Origin: Caulobacter sp048541825
GTDB lineage: Bacteria; Pseudomonadota; Alphaproteobacteria; Caulobacterales; Caulobacteraceae
DNA length: 64,000 bases
Assembly (NCBI RefSeq): GCF_048541825.1
Contig: NZ_CP183332.1
Span: 1,984,001 to 2,048,000, forward strand
Direction: 5' to 3'
Part shown: positions 17,099 through 28,145 of the stretch, one piece after another
Layout of the letters: each line of letters opens with the position of its first letter
Numbering within the stretch: the stretch's first letter is position 1
Notes under the pieces: generated by a model
Databases searched by the model: none
Told to the model about the DNA's origin: nothing
The model's input: only the letters and a program-made list of their open reading frames with translations
Made by a program: the position numbers and the translations under genes

Positions 17099-18211
17099 TC
17101 AGGCCACACTCTGTCGCGCCGCGAAATCGCGGCGGAAGGCCTCGAACCGCCCCTGAGCGATCGCCTCGCGCATGGCCGCCGTCAGGGCCTGGAAAAAGGC
17201 GATATTGTGCCAGGACAGCAGCACCTGGCCCAGGATCTCCTCGGCCTTGAACAGGTGGCGCAGATAGGCCTTGGAATAGTCGCGGCTGGCCGGACAGTCG
17301 CTGCCGGGATCCAGCGGCGTGTCGTCGTCGGCAAATTTTGCGTTCTTGATGTTGATCGCGCCCTCCCAGGTCCAGGCCTGGCCGTGGCGGCCCGAGCGGG
17401 TGGGCAACACGCAGTCGAACATGTCGACGCCCCGCGCCACCGCCTCGACCAGGTCGATCGGCTTGCCCACGCCCATCAGGTAGCGCGGCTTGTCGGCCGG
17501 CAGCAGATCGGGCGCATAGTCCAGCACCTCGCACATCGCCGTGTGCCCCTCGCCCACCGCCAGGCCGCCGATGGCGTAGCCGTCAAAGCCGATGTCCTGC
17601 AGGCGCTGTGACGACTCGCGGCGCAGGTTCTCGAACGTCGAGCCTTGCTGGATGCCGAACAGCACCTGGCTGTCGCGCGTGCCGAACGCCGCCTTGGAAC
17701 GGATGCCCCAGCGGGCCGACAGCTCCATGCCCTCGCGGGCCCGCTTCTCCTCGGCCGGCCAGGCCACGCATTCGTCCAGCTGCATGACGATGTCGCTGCC
17801 CAGCAGGTCGGCCTGGATCTCCATCGACCGCTCGGGTGACAGGACATGCTTGGAGCCGTCGATATGGCTGGCGAAGGTGACGGCCTCTTCGGTGACCTTG
17901 CTGATCCCCGACAGGCTCATCACCTGGAAGCCGCCGCTGTCGGTCAGGATCGGCTTGTCCCAGCGCATGAACTTGTGCAGCCCGCCCAGGCGCTTCACCC
18001 GCTCGGCCGTCGGCCGCAGCATCAGGTGATAGGTGTTGCCCAGGATGATGTCGGCGCCGGTGTCCTTGACCTGATCGACGGTCAGGGCCTTGACCGTGCC
18101 CGCTGTACCCACCGGCATGAAGGCCGGGGTGCGGATGTCGCCGCGCGGGGTCTTCAGGACGCCGGTGCGCGCCTTGCCGTCGGTGGCGGAGATCTCGAAG
18201 GGAAACGCCAT
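17099..18211 (-). CDS. tgt: queuine tRNA-ribosyltransferase (TGT)
   Basis: 370 residues, the normal bacterial TGT length. It exchanges guanine 34 for preQ1 in tRNAs with GUN anticodons. The general-base Asp (ILTDSGGFQVMSLSG, D91) and the substrate loop (VDMFDCVLPTRSGRHG) are present. The zinc site is unusual: where the family has C-x-C-x-x-C, this protein reads S304-D-C306-P-A-S309, so two of the three cysteines are serine, though the later His (LLSWHN) remains. It lies three bases after queA on the same strand, forming a queA-tgt operon for queuosine synthesis. Confidence 0.94.
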   Translation of the reverse strand: MAFPFEISATDGKARTGVLKTPRGDIRTPAFMPVGTAGTVKALTVDQVKDTGADIILGNTYHLMLRPTAERVKRLGGLHKFMRWDKPILTDSGGFQVMSLSGISKVTEEAVTFASHIDGSKHVLSPERSMEIQADLLGSDIVMQLDECVAWPAEEKRAREGMELSARWGIRSKAAFGTRDSQVLFGIQQGSTFENLRRESSQRLQDIGFDGYAIGGLAVGEGHTAMCEVLDYAPDLLPADKPRYLMGVGKPIDLVEAVARGVDMFDCVLPTRSGRHGQAWTWEGAINIKNAKFADDDTPLDPGSDCPASRDYSKAYLRHLFKAEEILGQVLLSWHNIAFFQALTAAMREAIAQGRFEAFRRDFAARQSVA

Positions 18212-18214
18212 AGC

Positions 18215-19303
18215 TTAAGTCTCGGCTGGCTCAGCGGGGAACAGCAGCGAGCTGTCGCCGTAGGAATAGAAGCGATAGCCCGTGGCGATGGCCCGCTCAT
18301 AGGCCTCGCGCATGGTCTTCTGGCCGGCGAAGGCGCTGACCAGCATGAACAGGGTCGACTTGGGCAGGTGGAAGTTGGTCATCAGTCCGTCGGCGGCGCG
18401 GAAGCGATAGCCGGGGGTGATGAAGATCGCCGTCTCGTCGGCGAAGGGCCGGATGACGCGATCCTCGCCGGTGGCGCTTTCCAGCAAGCGCAGGCTGGTG
18501 GTGCCGACGCAGACGATGCGGCCGCCGGCGGCGCGCGCGGCGTTGAGGGCGTCGGCGATCTCGGGGGTCACCTCGCCATATTCGGCATGCATCCTGTGCT
18601 CGGACACCACGTCGGTCTTCACCGGCAGGAAGGTGCCGGCCCCGACATGCAGGGTCACGAAGTGCAGCGATACGCCCCTCGCCTTCAGTCGCTCCAGCAG
18701 ATCGGGTGTGAAGTGCAGGCCGGCGGTCGGCGCGGCCACCGAGCCGTCCTCGCGGGCATAGACAGTCTGGTAATCGGCGCGGTCGCGGTCGTCCTCGGCC
18801 CGCTTGGCGGCGATATAGGGCGGCAGCGGCATCTCGCCGTGGCGGGCGATGCCGATATCCAGGTCCGGCCCCGCCTGGTCGAAGGCCAGCAGCACCTCGC
18901 CGCCCTCGTGCTTTTCCAGCACGGCGGCGTCCAGGCGATGCTCGTCCGAACCGAACGCCACGCGGTCGCCGGCCTTGAGGCGCTTTCCCGGGCGCATGAA
19001 GGCTTTCCAGCGATCGGGCGCAACGCGGCGATGCAGGGTGGCCTCAACCGGCACCGGCGCGCCATCACCGCCGCCCGTCGTGCGGGCCTGGCGCAGACCC
19101 GCCAGTCGCGCCGGGATCACCCGCGTGTCGTTGAAGACCAGGGCGTCGCCGGGGCGCAGGAAATCGGGCAGGTCGCGCACGACGTGGTCAGCCAGATCCT
19201 GGCCTGGCCGCACCACCAGCAAACGCGCGGAATCGCGCGGCTCGGCTGGGCGCAGGGCAATGTTTTCCTCTGGCAGGACGAAATCGAAGTCGGAAAGGCG
19301 CAT
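18215..19303 (-). CDS. queA: S-adenosylmethionine:tRNA ribosyltransferase-isomerase
   Basis: 362 residues, normal for QueA. It moves the ribosyl part of S-adenosylmethionine to preQ1-tRNA, giving epoxyqueuosine. Family stretches are clear: the start MRLSDFDFVLPEENIALRPA, VFNDTRVIPARL, PTAGLHFT and VGTTSLRLLES. It is followed immediately by tgt, which acts one step earlier in the same pathway. It is divergent from a lipoprotein gene, with 128 bases between the two starts. Confidence 0.96.
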   Translation of the reverse strand: MRLSDFDFVLPEENIALRPAEPRDSARLLVVRPGQDLADHVVRDLPDFLRPGDALVFNDTRVIPARLAGLRQARTTGGGDGAPVPVEATLHRRVAPDRWKAFMRPGKRLKAGDRVAFGSDEHRLDAAVLEKHEGGEVLLAFDQAGPDLDIGIARHGEMPLPPYIAAKRAEDDRDRADYQTVYAREDGSVAAPTAGLHFTPDLLERLKARGVSLHFVTLHVGAGTFLPVKTDVVSEHRMHAEYGEVTPEIADALNAARAAGGRIVCVGTTSLRLLESATGEDRVIRPFADETAIFITPGYRFRAADGLMTNFHLPKSTLFMLVSAFAGQKTMREAYERAIATGYRFYSYGDSSLLFPAEPAET

Positions 19304-19431
19304 GGGGCGGCTTCAAGGACACGGCGAGGCCCGCAGGTCAAGATACTCGCCGCCGCGCGAGCGCCATGGACAAGCCGGGAGCAGCGGCGCCAATCTCCCC
19401 CATAGCCATAGTCTTCGGGGGGAAGATCGCC

Positions 19432-20037
19432 ATGAAACGCGTGCTGGCCTGCGCCGCGCTGCTGCCGTTTCTGCTCGTCGCCTGCGACAACCGCCCTGCT
19501 GCGCCCCCTGGCGCGCCCGCCGCGACGGCGCCGGCCACGCCGCCCGCCAAGCCCACGACCGATCCCGCTGCGGCCAACTTCCAGCGCGACGCCACGCTCG
19601 ACGTCTTCGGCTACTACTTCACGCAGACGCCGGTTCAGGTCGGGAACTGGAAGCTGAAGTCCGTCAACATGGGCTCGCCCAGCGACTTCGCGTCCTGGGA
19701 AGAGGGCAAGCGCCCCAGCAACTTTGCGCCCTTCTTCCTGGAATTCGAAGACGTCACCAGCCCGATGGCCGAGAACGAGCTGGGTCAGGTCTATCAAACG
19801 GTCAGCTTCCGCCTGATGCCGGACAGCTATCGGGTCGACGGCCAAGCGGTCGTGTTTCGCGGACTGGATCCCCGCCTCGGCCAGGTGGTGTTCTCCGGCG
19901 TGTTCGATCTCGCCGCCCTGAAAGCCGCCAGGACTGCGGGTCCGCCTGGACCGCCCCAGATCGTCCTGACCGGCGCCCTGCGGATCGGCGCCGAGCCGAT
20001 GCGCAATATCAGCTTCCTCTACTTTGCCGGCGACTGA
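19432..20037 (+). CDS. predicted lipoprotein, function unknown
   Basis: A 201-residue protein starting MKRVLACAALLPFLLVACDN, a lipoprotein signal with the lipobox LVAC at about 15-18, followed by a proline- and alanine-rich linker (about 20-45) and a folded domain of about 150 residues. The ATG at 19432 follows GGGGGGAAG; an in-frame ATG 66 bases upstream would hide the signal peptide and was rejected. I recognise no family. It lies 39 bases upstream of the EEP-family gene and may be co-transcribed with it. Confidence 0.75.
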   Translation: MKRVLACAALLPFLLVACDNRPAAPPGAPAATAPATPPAKPTTDPAAANFQRDATLDVFGYYFTQTPVQVGNWKLKSVNMGSPSDFASWEEGKRPSNFAPFFLEFEDVTSPMAENELGQVYQTVSFRLMPDSYRVDGQAVVFRGLDPRLGQVVFSGVFDLAALKAARTAGPPGPPQIVLTGALRIGAEPMRNISFLYFAGD

Positions 20038-20076
20038 AGTCATCGCGGTCATGCGCGTCCGTGTTATGGGCTGACC

Positions 20077-21048
20077 ATGGATCTTCTGCTTCGACTCCTG
20101 AGCCTTTTCTTCCGCGGCACCGGCCTGATGCTGGGCGTGGTCGGAGCGGGTTTCGCTGTCGCCTGCCTGGGCGGCGTGTTCAGCGATCGCCTGGACGCGT
20201 TCACCCACCTGACGCCGCTGTGGCTGGCCATGGGCGTGGGCGCGGTCGTTATGGGCTGGATCTTTGCGCGTCATGGCGAGCGCTCGGTGATTGTCGGTCT
20301 GGGCGGCGCCGCCGTTTTCGCCTGCGCCATCCTGATGGGCCCCGAACTCTTGGCCGCCGCCGGAACCAAGCGGCTGGCATCGCGGCCAGAGGACCTGAAG
20401 ATCATCCAGTTCAATATCTGGCGGGACAACGATACGCCCGACCGCACTCTGCGCTGGCTTCTCGCGCAGGATGCCGACGTGGTGGTGATCGTGGAAGGCA
20501 GCGGCCCCGTTGTGAAGGCCCTGAAGGCCTACTACCCCTTCTATGTGTCCTGCGCCGGCAAGAAGTCGTGCAGCACGACGATCTTCAGCCGCAAGCGCAT
20601 GATCGCCCGCAACGGATTCCTTTCAGAAGGTCGGGAACTAATAGGCGCCTGGGCGACCCTGGCCGACCCCAAGGGCGAGTTTACCGTCGCCGGCATCCAC
20701 TATGTCTGGCCCATGCCCGCGGGTCCGCAACAACAGCAATCCAAGCGCTTGGTCGACGCCTTGGCCCGCTTCGACAAGTCCGACACGATCCTGACCGGCG
20801 ACTTCAATTCCACCCCCTGGTCGTTCACGCTCAAGCGCCAGGACAAGGCCCTGGGCCTTGAGCGCCGCACGCGGGCCCTGCCCTCCTGGCCCTCGGGCCG
20901 CTTCTCGCGCCTGGCCAATGCCCCGGCCCCGTTCCTGCCGATCGATCACGTCTATGCCGGCAAGGCCTGGAAGACCGTCAGCGTCACGCGCGGGCCGGCT
21001 TTGGGTTCGGACCACCGGCCGATCATCGTCAAGCTGCGGCGGGACTAG
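20077..21048 (+). CDS. endonuclease/exonuclease/phosphatase family protein with membrane anchor
   Basis: A 323-residue protein with two to three N-terminal membrane helices (about residues 1-100) and a periplasm-facing EEP domain. Catalytic signatures: IIQFNIW (Asn), IVEGS (Glu), TGDFNSTPW (Asp-x-Asn) and GSDHRPI (Asp-His). This AP-endonuclease-like fold cuts phosphodiester or phosphate ester bonds; related membrane-anchored proteins may act on nucleic acids or lipids outside the cytoplasm. The substrate cannot be deduced. It ends just before a strong bidirectional terminator. Confidence 0.85.
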   Translation: MDLLLRLLSLFFRGTGLMLGVVGAGFAVACLGGVFSDRLDAFTHLTPLWLAMGVGAVVMGWIFARHGERSVIVGLGGAAVFACAILMGPELLAAAGTKRLASRPEDLKIIQFNIWRDNDTPDRTLRWLLAQDADVVVIVEGSGPVVKALKAYYPFYVSCAGKKSCSTTIFSRKRMIARNGFLSEGRELIGAWATLADPKGEFTVAGIHYVWPMPAGPQQQQSKRLVDALARFDKSDTILTGDFNSTPWSFTLKRQDKALGLERRTRALPSWPSGRFSRLANAPAPFLPIDHVYAGKAWKTVSVTRGPALGSDHRPIIVKLRRD

Positions 21049-21063
21049 GCGCCAAAACGAAAA

Positions 21064-21089
21064 ACGGCCCCGGAACGCTCCGGGGCCGT
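21064..21089. terminator. bidirectional intrinsic terminator
   Basis: An 11-bp perfect stem ACGGCCCCGGA / TCCGGGGCCGT with a four-base loop (ACGC), flanked by A-rich sequence on the left and TCTTCGT on the right. It separates the convergent EEP gene (stop 21048) and cyclophilin gene (stop 21113). Confidence 0.85.
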
Positions 21090-21112
21090 CTTCGTATTCA
21101 GCAGAAGTCCAA

Positions 21113-21580
21113 TCAGGCGTCGGCGGCGATCTTGGCGCTGACGATCTTGCCCGGCGCGCGCGGGGGCTCGCCCTTGGGCAGGGCGTCGACATAGTCCATG
21201 CCCTCGGAGACCTGGCCCCAGACGGTGTACTGGCCGTCGAGGAAGGTCGCGTCGTCCAGGCAGATAAAGAACTGGCTGTTGGCCGAGTTGGGATCGGGGG
21301 TCCGGGCCATCGAGCAGACGCCGCGCACGTGGGCTTCCTTGGAGAACTCGGCCTTGATGTCCGGCTTGTCGCTGCCGCCGCGGCCGGTGCCCGACGGATC
21401 GCCGCCCTGGGCCATGAAGCCCGGGATCACGCGGTGGAAGACCACGCCGTCATAAAAGCCCTCGCGGACCAGTTCCTTGATGCGGTCGACGTGGCCGGGG
21501 GCCAGGTCGGGACGCATCTGGATGGTGACCGGGCCGCTTTCCAGCGTGAGGATCAGGGTGTTTTCGAGGTCGGCCGACAT
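21113..21580 (-). CDS. ppiB: cytoplasmic peptidyl-prolyl cis-trans isomerase (cyclophilin)
   Basis: 155 residues without signal peptide, the PpiB type. Active-site stretches are typical: FHRVIPGFMAQGGD (catalytic Arg and Gln) and SANSQFFI (Phe). It speeds isomerisation of proline peptide bonds. ATG 21580 was chosen over the ATG at 21586 because AAGGG lies six bases upstream of the former and touches the latter. It is the third of three cyclophilin genes in a row on the minus strand, 90 bases after the previous one. Confidence 0.93.
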   Translation of the reverse strand: MSADLENTLILTLESGPVTIQMRPDLAPGHVDRIKELVREGFYDGVVFHRVIPGFMAQGGDPSGTGRGGSDKPDIKAEFSKEAHVRGVCSMARTPDPNSANSQFFICLDDATFLDGQYTVWGQVSEGMDYVDALPKGEPPRAPGKIVSAKIAADA

Positions 21581-21670
21581 GGTCATCCCTTGGGTGCGAA
21601 ATGGTGAAGGCGCTTCTAGCGCGCTTTTCCCCCCGCTGTGAACCGCCACGCGCCCCAAAAGGGTGAGAGA

Positions 21671-22537
21671 CTAGCGGATATCGACCGGAATCTTCAGATC
21701 ACAGACCGAGAAATCCGCGCCCTTGATCGCGCGCTGGCGGCGAATCTCGCCCGCAAACCACGCGCCCTGGGTATTGATCACCCGCACCCTGGGACGCTCC
21801 TTCTCGGGAATGTCCGACAGCATCCGCACCTTCTCCATGCGGTCCTGAGGCGCGGCCACCGGCTCGCCGGTCTTGATAGCGCGGATGGTCTCCAGTCCGC
21901 TGATCACCCGGCCAAAGGCAGTGTAGCGTTTGTCGAGCGAGGGATAGGGCTGGCGCATCAGGAAGAACTGGCTGTTGGCCGAATTGTTGTCGTCGTCGCG
22001 GGCCATGCCCACCACACCGGGGCAATAGGTGCCCCAGGCCGAGACATTGCCGTCGGCGGTGACCTCGTGCCAGCTCCAGTGCTGGCTGAACACCGGCAGC
22101 GAACCCAGCAGTCCCACCTGCAGCCCTGACGGCGCGGCGGCCGGCGTGAAGGGCGTCGCAGCCGTCCGCCGGAAGGTGAACTCGGCCTTCAGGTTGGGCT
22201 TGTCGGTATTGCCTTCGCCATTGTCCTTCGGGTCGCCGGTCTGGGCCATGAACCGGTCGATGACCCGGAAGAAGGTGCGGCCGTCATAGACGCCGGCCCG
22301 GGTCAGTTCGCGCATCCGCGTCACGTGGCCGGGCGCGACCTCGGGGGTCAGTTCAACGACCACCCGGCCCCTGTTGGTGTCGATCACCATAACATTGTCG
22401 GGGTCCGGGACCCGCCAGTCGGCCGCCGCGGGCGGGGCAACGCCCCGCGCCTTGCCCTTGGACCTGGCAGCGGAAAGCGCCGGCGTGGCCAGCAGGGCCA
22501 GGCTCAGGCCCAAGACGACAACAGCGGATGACTTCAT
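21671..22537 (-). CDS. exported cyclophilin-type peptidyl-prolyl isomerase
   Basis: 288 residues with an N-terminal signal peptide (MKSSAVVVLGLSLALLATPALS) and a cyclophilin domain with FFRVIDRFMAQTGDP and SANSQFFLMRQ. Compared with PpiB it carries an insertion of about 30 residues between the Gln motif and the SANSQFF motif, and a C-terminal extension. The ATG at 22537 overlaps the stop of the upstream paralogue by four bases (ATGA), so the two are coupled and probably arose by duplication. It likely acts in the periplasm on outer-membrane or secreted proteins. Confidence 0.88.
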   Translation of the reverse strand: MKSSAVVVLGLSLALLATPALSAARSKGKARGVAPPAAADWRVPDPDNVMVIDTNRGRVVVELTPEVAPGHVTRMRELTRAGVYDGRTFFRVIDRFMAQTGDPKDNGEGNTDKPNLKAEFTFRRTAATPFTPAAAPSGLQVGLLGSLPVFSQHWSWHEVTADGNVSAWGTYCPGVVGMARDDDNNSANSQFFLMRQPYPSLDKRYTAFGRVISGLETIRAIKTGEPVAAPQDRMEKVRMLSDIPEKERPRVRVINTQGAWFAGEIRRQRAIKGADFSVCDLKIPVDIR

Positions 22538-23379
22538 TTGATCTGCACCGGGATTTCGACGTCGCAATTGCTGAAGCTGGCTCCCATCTCGGCCCGGCGC
22601 TTGGCGACCAGGGCGGCGAAGGCGGGGCCGCGGGTGTCCATGACCTGCACCGAGGGGCGCTTGTCGGCCGGCAGATCGGCCAGCAGCCGAACGCTGGCCA
22701 TCTTGTCCTGCGGATCGGGCGCCGGCTCGCCGACCTTGATCGCGCGGATCACGTCCAGGCCCGACAGGGCCCGGCCAAAGGCGGTGTAGGTCTTGTCCAG
22801 CGAGGCATAGTACTGACGCATGAAGAAGAACTGGCTGTTGGCGCTGTCGGGATTGCTGGCCCGGGCCATGCCCAGCACGCCCGGACAGAAATTGCCCCAG
22901 GTGGCCACCTTGCGGTCGGCGGTCATCACCGCCAGGGCGGCCGGCTGGCTGGTCACGGGCAGGACGCCGACGAAACCGGTCTCGTTGCTGCCGGTCTTGC
23001 CCGGCGTGGCCAGGGGCGTGTCAGCGCCACGGCGGAAGGTGAACTCGGCCGTCATGTCGGGCTTGTCCGAGCCGCCGGCGCCGGTGTTGTCGGGATCACC
23101 CGTCTGGGCCATGAAGCTGTCGATGACGCGGAAGAAGGTCAGGCCGTCATAGAAGCCGGCCTGGGTCAGCTCGCGAATGCGCGCCACATGTGCCGGGGCG
23201 GCCTGCGGGCTGAGCTCGGCGATGATCCGGCCCTTGTTGGTCTCGATGACCAGCACGTTCTGGGGATCGGGCGTGCGCCAGTCGCCAACCTGGGCGGGCG
23301 GCGTCTGGGCCGACGCCGTGTGCGCGACAGCGGTCGTGGCCAGCAGCGCCAGAGCGGCGACGGAATACGCAAGCTTCAT
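22534..23379 (-). CDS. exported cyclophilin-type peptidyl-prolyl isomerase
   Basis: 281 residues with a signal peptide (MKLAYSVAALALLATTAVAH) and a cyclophilin domain with FFRVIDSFMAQTGDP and SANSQFFFMRQ. It is clearly a paralogue of the gene after it, with the same insertion and extension. ATG 23379 follows GGGGA; the open frame upstream is not family-like. It lies 110 bases after coaD. Confidence 0.88.
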   Translation of the reverse strand: MKLAYSVAALALLATTAVAHTASAQTPPAQVGDWRTPDPQNVLVIETNKGRIIAELSPQAAPAHVARIRELTQAGFYDGLTFFRVIDSFMAQTGDPDNTGAGGSDKPDMTAEFTFRRGADTPLATPGKTGSNETGFVGVLPVTSQPAALAVMTADRKVATWGNFCPGVLGMARASNPDSANSQFFFMRQYYASLDKTYTAFGRALSGLDVIRAIKVGEPAPDPQDKMASVRLLADLPADKRPSVQVMDTRGPAFAALVAKRRAEMGASFSNCDVEIPVQIK

Positions 23380-23489
23380 GGAAATCCCCGAACAGAAAGG
23401 CAGACGGGGCGTAGAACGACGACGCCCCCGCGACAAGTCCACCGTGTTGAAGCCTATGATTTCGACCGCTTCACGGCAAACCCGCTGTT

Positions 23490-23981
23490 TCAGGTCTTGC
23501 GCAGCTTAGCGACCAGTTGCTCGCCCACCCCGGCGGGCACGAACTTGGAGATGTCGCCGCCCAGGGCCGCGATCTCCTTGACCAGCCGCGAGGCGATGGC
23601 CTGGTGCCGGGGATCGGCCATCAGGAACACCGTCTCGATCTCGCGATCCAGTTGTTGGTTCATCGCGGTCATCTGGAATTCGTACTCGAAGTCGGCCACG
23701 GCCCGCAGGCCGCGCACGATCATCTGGGCCCCGACCTCGCGCGCAAAGTGCATCAGAAGACTGTTGAAGGGCCTGACCTCGATCACGGCCAGCGTGTTGA
23801 GGTGCGCAGTTTCCTGCTCGAGGATCGCGACCCGCTCTTCGAGCGAGAACAGCGGCCCCTTGCCGATATTGACCGCCACGCCGATCACCAGCTTGTCGAC
23901 CAGCTTCACGGCCCGACCGATGATGTCGAGATGGCCGTTCGTGACCGGATCAAACGTTCCGGGATAAAGCCCAACCCTCAA
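23490..23981 (-). CDS. coaD: phosphopantetheine adenylyltransferase
   Basis: 163 residues, the family's usual length. It adenylates 4'-phosphopantetheine in coenzyme A synthesis. The nucleotidyltransferase motif GTFDPVTNGHLDII sits at the very start (about residues 8-21). The upstream open frame lacks similarity; the start is a TTG at 23981, with AGGGGG five bases before it and RVGLYPGTFDP directly after. It lies 26 bases downstream of gyrA on the same strand and may share its transcript. Confidence 0.94.
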   Translation of the reverse strand: MRVGLYPGTFDPVTNGHLDIIGRAVKLVDKLVIGVAVNIGKGPLFSLEERVAILEQETAHLNTLAVIEVRPFNSLLMHFAREVGAQMIVRGLRAVADFEYEFQMTAMNQQLDREIETVFLMADPRHQAIASRLVKEIAALGGDISKFVPAGVGEQLVAKLRKT

Positions 23982-24007
23982 TGCAACCCCCTGCTCTAAC
24001 CGGCGCC

Positions 24008-26764
<2,757 letters not shown>

Positions 26765-26887
26765 GGGGATTTTTCGCCGTCAGAATCGAACACGGAACTG
26801 TCTTTAACTGTTAGCATTCCCCCAAGGGCGGCGCCACCTTTCCGGGACAGCGGCCTCCCCCGTCCGCTTGTTTTTGAAGGATTTCCC

Positions 26888-27433
26888 ATGCGTTCCGCCG
26901 TTGCCGCCGCCTTCGCCACCCTCCTCCTCGCCGCCCCCGGCGCGGCCTCCGCCCAGACCGCCGCCCCGGCCGCGGGGGCCCAGACCGCAACCGCCGTCGT
27001 CAAGGCCGGTGATGGCAAGGATCTGGGGACGGCCACCCTGACCGAAGCGCCGCACGGCGTGCTGCTGCGGCTGGACATAAAGGGCCTGACGCCGGGCTGG
27101 CACGGCCTGCACTTCCACGAAAAGGGCGATTGCGGCACGCCCGACTTCAAGTCGGCCGGCGCCCACGTTCACAGCACGGCCACAGTGGTCCACGGCCTGC
27201 TCAACCCCGACGGCAACGACAACGGCGACCTGCCCAACATCCATGCCGGCGCGGACGGTGCCGCCATGGCCGAGCTCTATTCGCCGCTGGTTTCGCTAAG
27301 GGGCGCGGGCGGGCGCCCGGCCCTGCTGGACGCCGACGGCTCGGCTATCGTCGTCCACGCCAACCCGGATGATCACAAGAGCCAGCCCATCGGCGGCGCC
27401 GGTGCGCGGGTCGCCTGTGGCGTGGTGAAATAG
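26888..27433 (+). CDS. sodC: Cu/Zn superoxide dismutase
   Basis: 181 residues with a Sec signal peptide (MRSAVAAAFATLLLAAPGAASA, cleavage near 22). The metal-site motif GLHFHEKGDC and the later zinc-loop histidines (GAHVHSTA, HGLLN, HAGADG) and HANPDDH are present. It removes superoxide in the periplasm. ATG 26888 was chosen for the signal peptide; the frame stays open for 2.9 kb upstream only because it runs antisense to gyrA. It is divergent from gyrA, with 123 bases between starts. Confidence 0.95.
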   Translation: MRSAVAAAFATLLLAAPGAASAQTAAPAAGAQTATAVVKAGDGKDLGTATLTEAPHGVLLRLDIKGLTPGWHGLHFHEKGDCGTPDFKSAGAHVHSTATVVHGLLNPDGNDNGDLPNIHAGADGAAMAELYSPLVSLRGAGGRPALLDADGSAIVVHANPDDHKSQPIGGAGARVACGVVK

Positions 27434-27448
27434 CTTCAGCAGCGCCCG

Positions 27449-27469
27449 GCGCGCGGATAACCCGCGCGC
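27449..27469 (+). terminator. hairpin after sodC
   Basis: An 8-bp stem GCGCGCGG / CCGCGCGC with a five-base loop (ATAAC) begins 16 bases after the sodC stop. There is no T-run after it, so its strength as a terminator is uncertain. Confidence 0.45.
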
Positions 27470-27550
27470 TATCCCCTGATAGGCACGAGGATAGACGCCT
27501 CAAACCCTCCCTCTGGCGGGGGAGGATCACGAGCCCGCCAATACAATCCC

Positions 27551-27664
27551 CGTCATCCCGGGACTCGTCCCCGGGACCCATCGTTCCGTTGCGCCGTAAG
27601 GGGTTTGTGATCCACCGACCGTGCGGCCGCCCCATGGGTCCCGGGGACGAGCCCCGGGATGACG
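27551..27664. repeat. large inverted repeat with CGTCATCCCGG ends
   Basis: Arms of 31 bases (27551-27581 and 27634-27664) are inverted copies matching at 30 of 31 positions, separated by 52 bases. Each arm begins outwardly CGTCATCCCGGG and itself contains a CCGGGACT/CCCGGG mini-palindrome. A shorter element with the same ends lies at 56381-56438. This looks like a mobile intergenic repeat family (REP/MITE-like). Confidence 0.8.
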
Positions 27665-28145
27665 AGCGTTGTTGAGCGTCACGCTCTTGCGCACGCCCGC
27701 AGGCGTCCAGACAATCGACGCAGCCCCCTGAAAACCTACCGTATTCTGTACCCACCTCGTCGCGGGGAAAGGGCGCAAGGCCAGCGACCATTGCGGCGGC
27801 GGGGGGTGATCGAGCGGGACTGGGGTCGAGGGGGATACTCGACCGGTCCGGGGATCTGGTTGCTGGCCAGACCCGCCCGCCGTCGGCGTGGTTGAAGGCA
27901 AAAGGGCGTGTCTGGCTGAAAGCCCGTCCTCTTCGACCGCCGGAACGCGCTGGAAACGGCGCGGTCCGGGTCCCGGTAAGGCCTGAAGAGGGCCACCCGA
28001 CGGGAGGCTGACGGACAACGGTTACGCGGAGCGGACGGCTTCGTCGAAACGGTATTCTCTATTTCTCATCCGGACGTGGTCCGGACGCTCCGCGACCCTT
28101 TCCGTCACCCTCGCAGCGACAGCGCGGGGGCGCTGAAACGCGCCC

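Larger units (their letters stand above)
27434..28145. other. intergenic region with repeats, no gene recognised
   Basis: Just over 700 bases between sodC and the convergent DMT transporter gene. It contains a hairpin next to sodC, the large inverted repeat at 27551-27664, and a smaller palindrome around 27826-27842 (TCGAG / CTCGA). None of the open frames here has a ribosome site or family resemblance. Confidence 0.6.

Noticed and set aside
17846..19405. A 519-codon plus-strand frame across tgt and queA
   Set aside because: It is antisense to two clearly recognised genes, with a His/Gly/Gln-rich composition typical of shadow frames.
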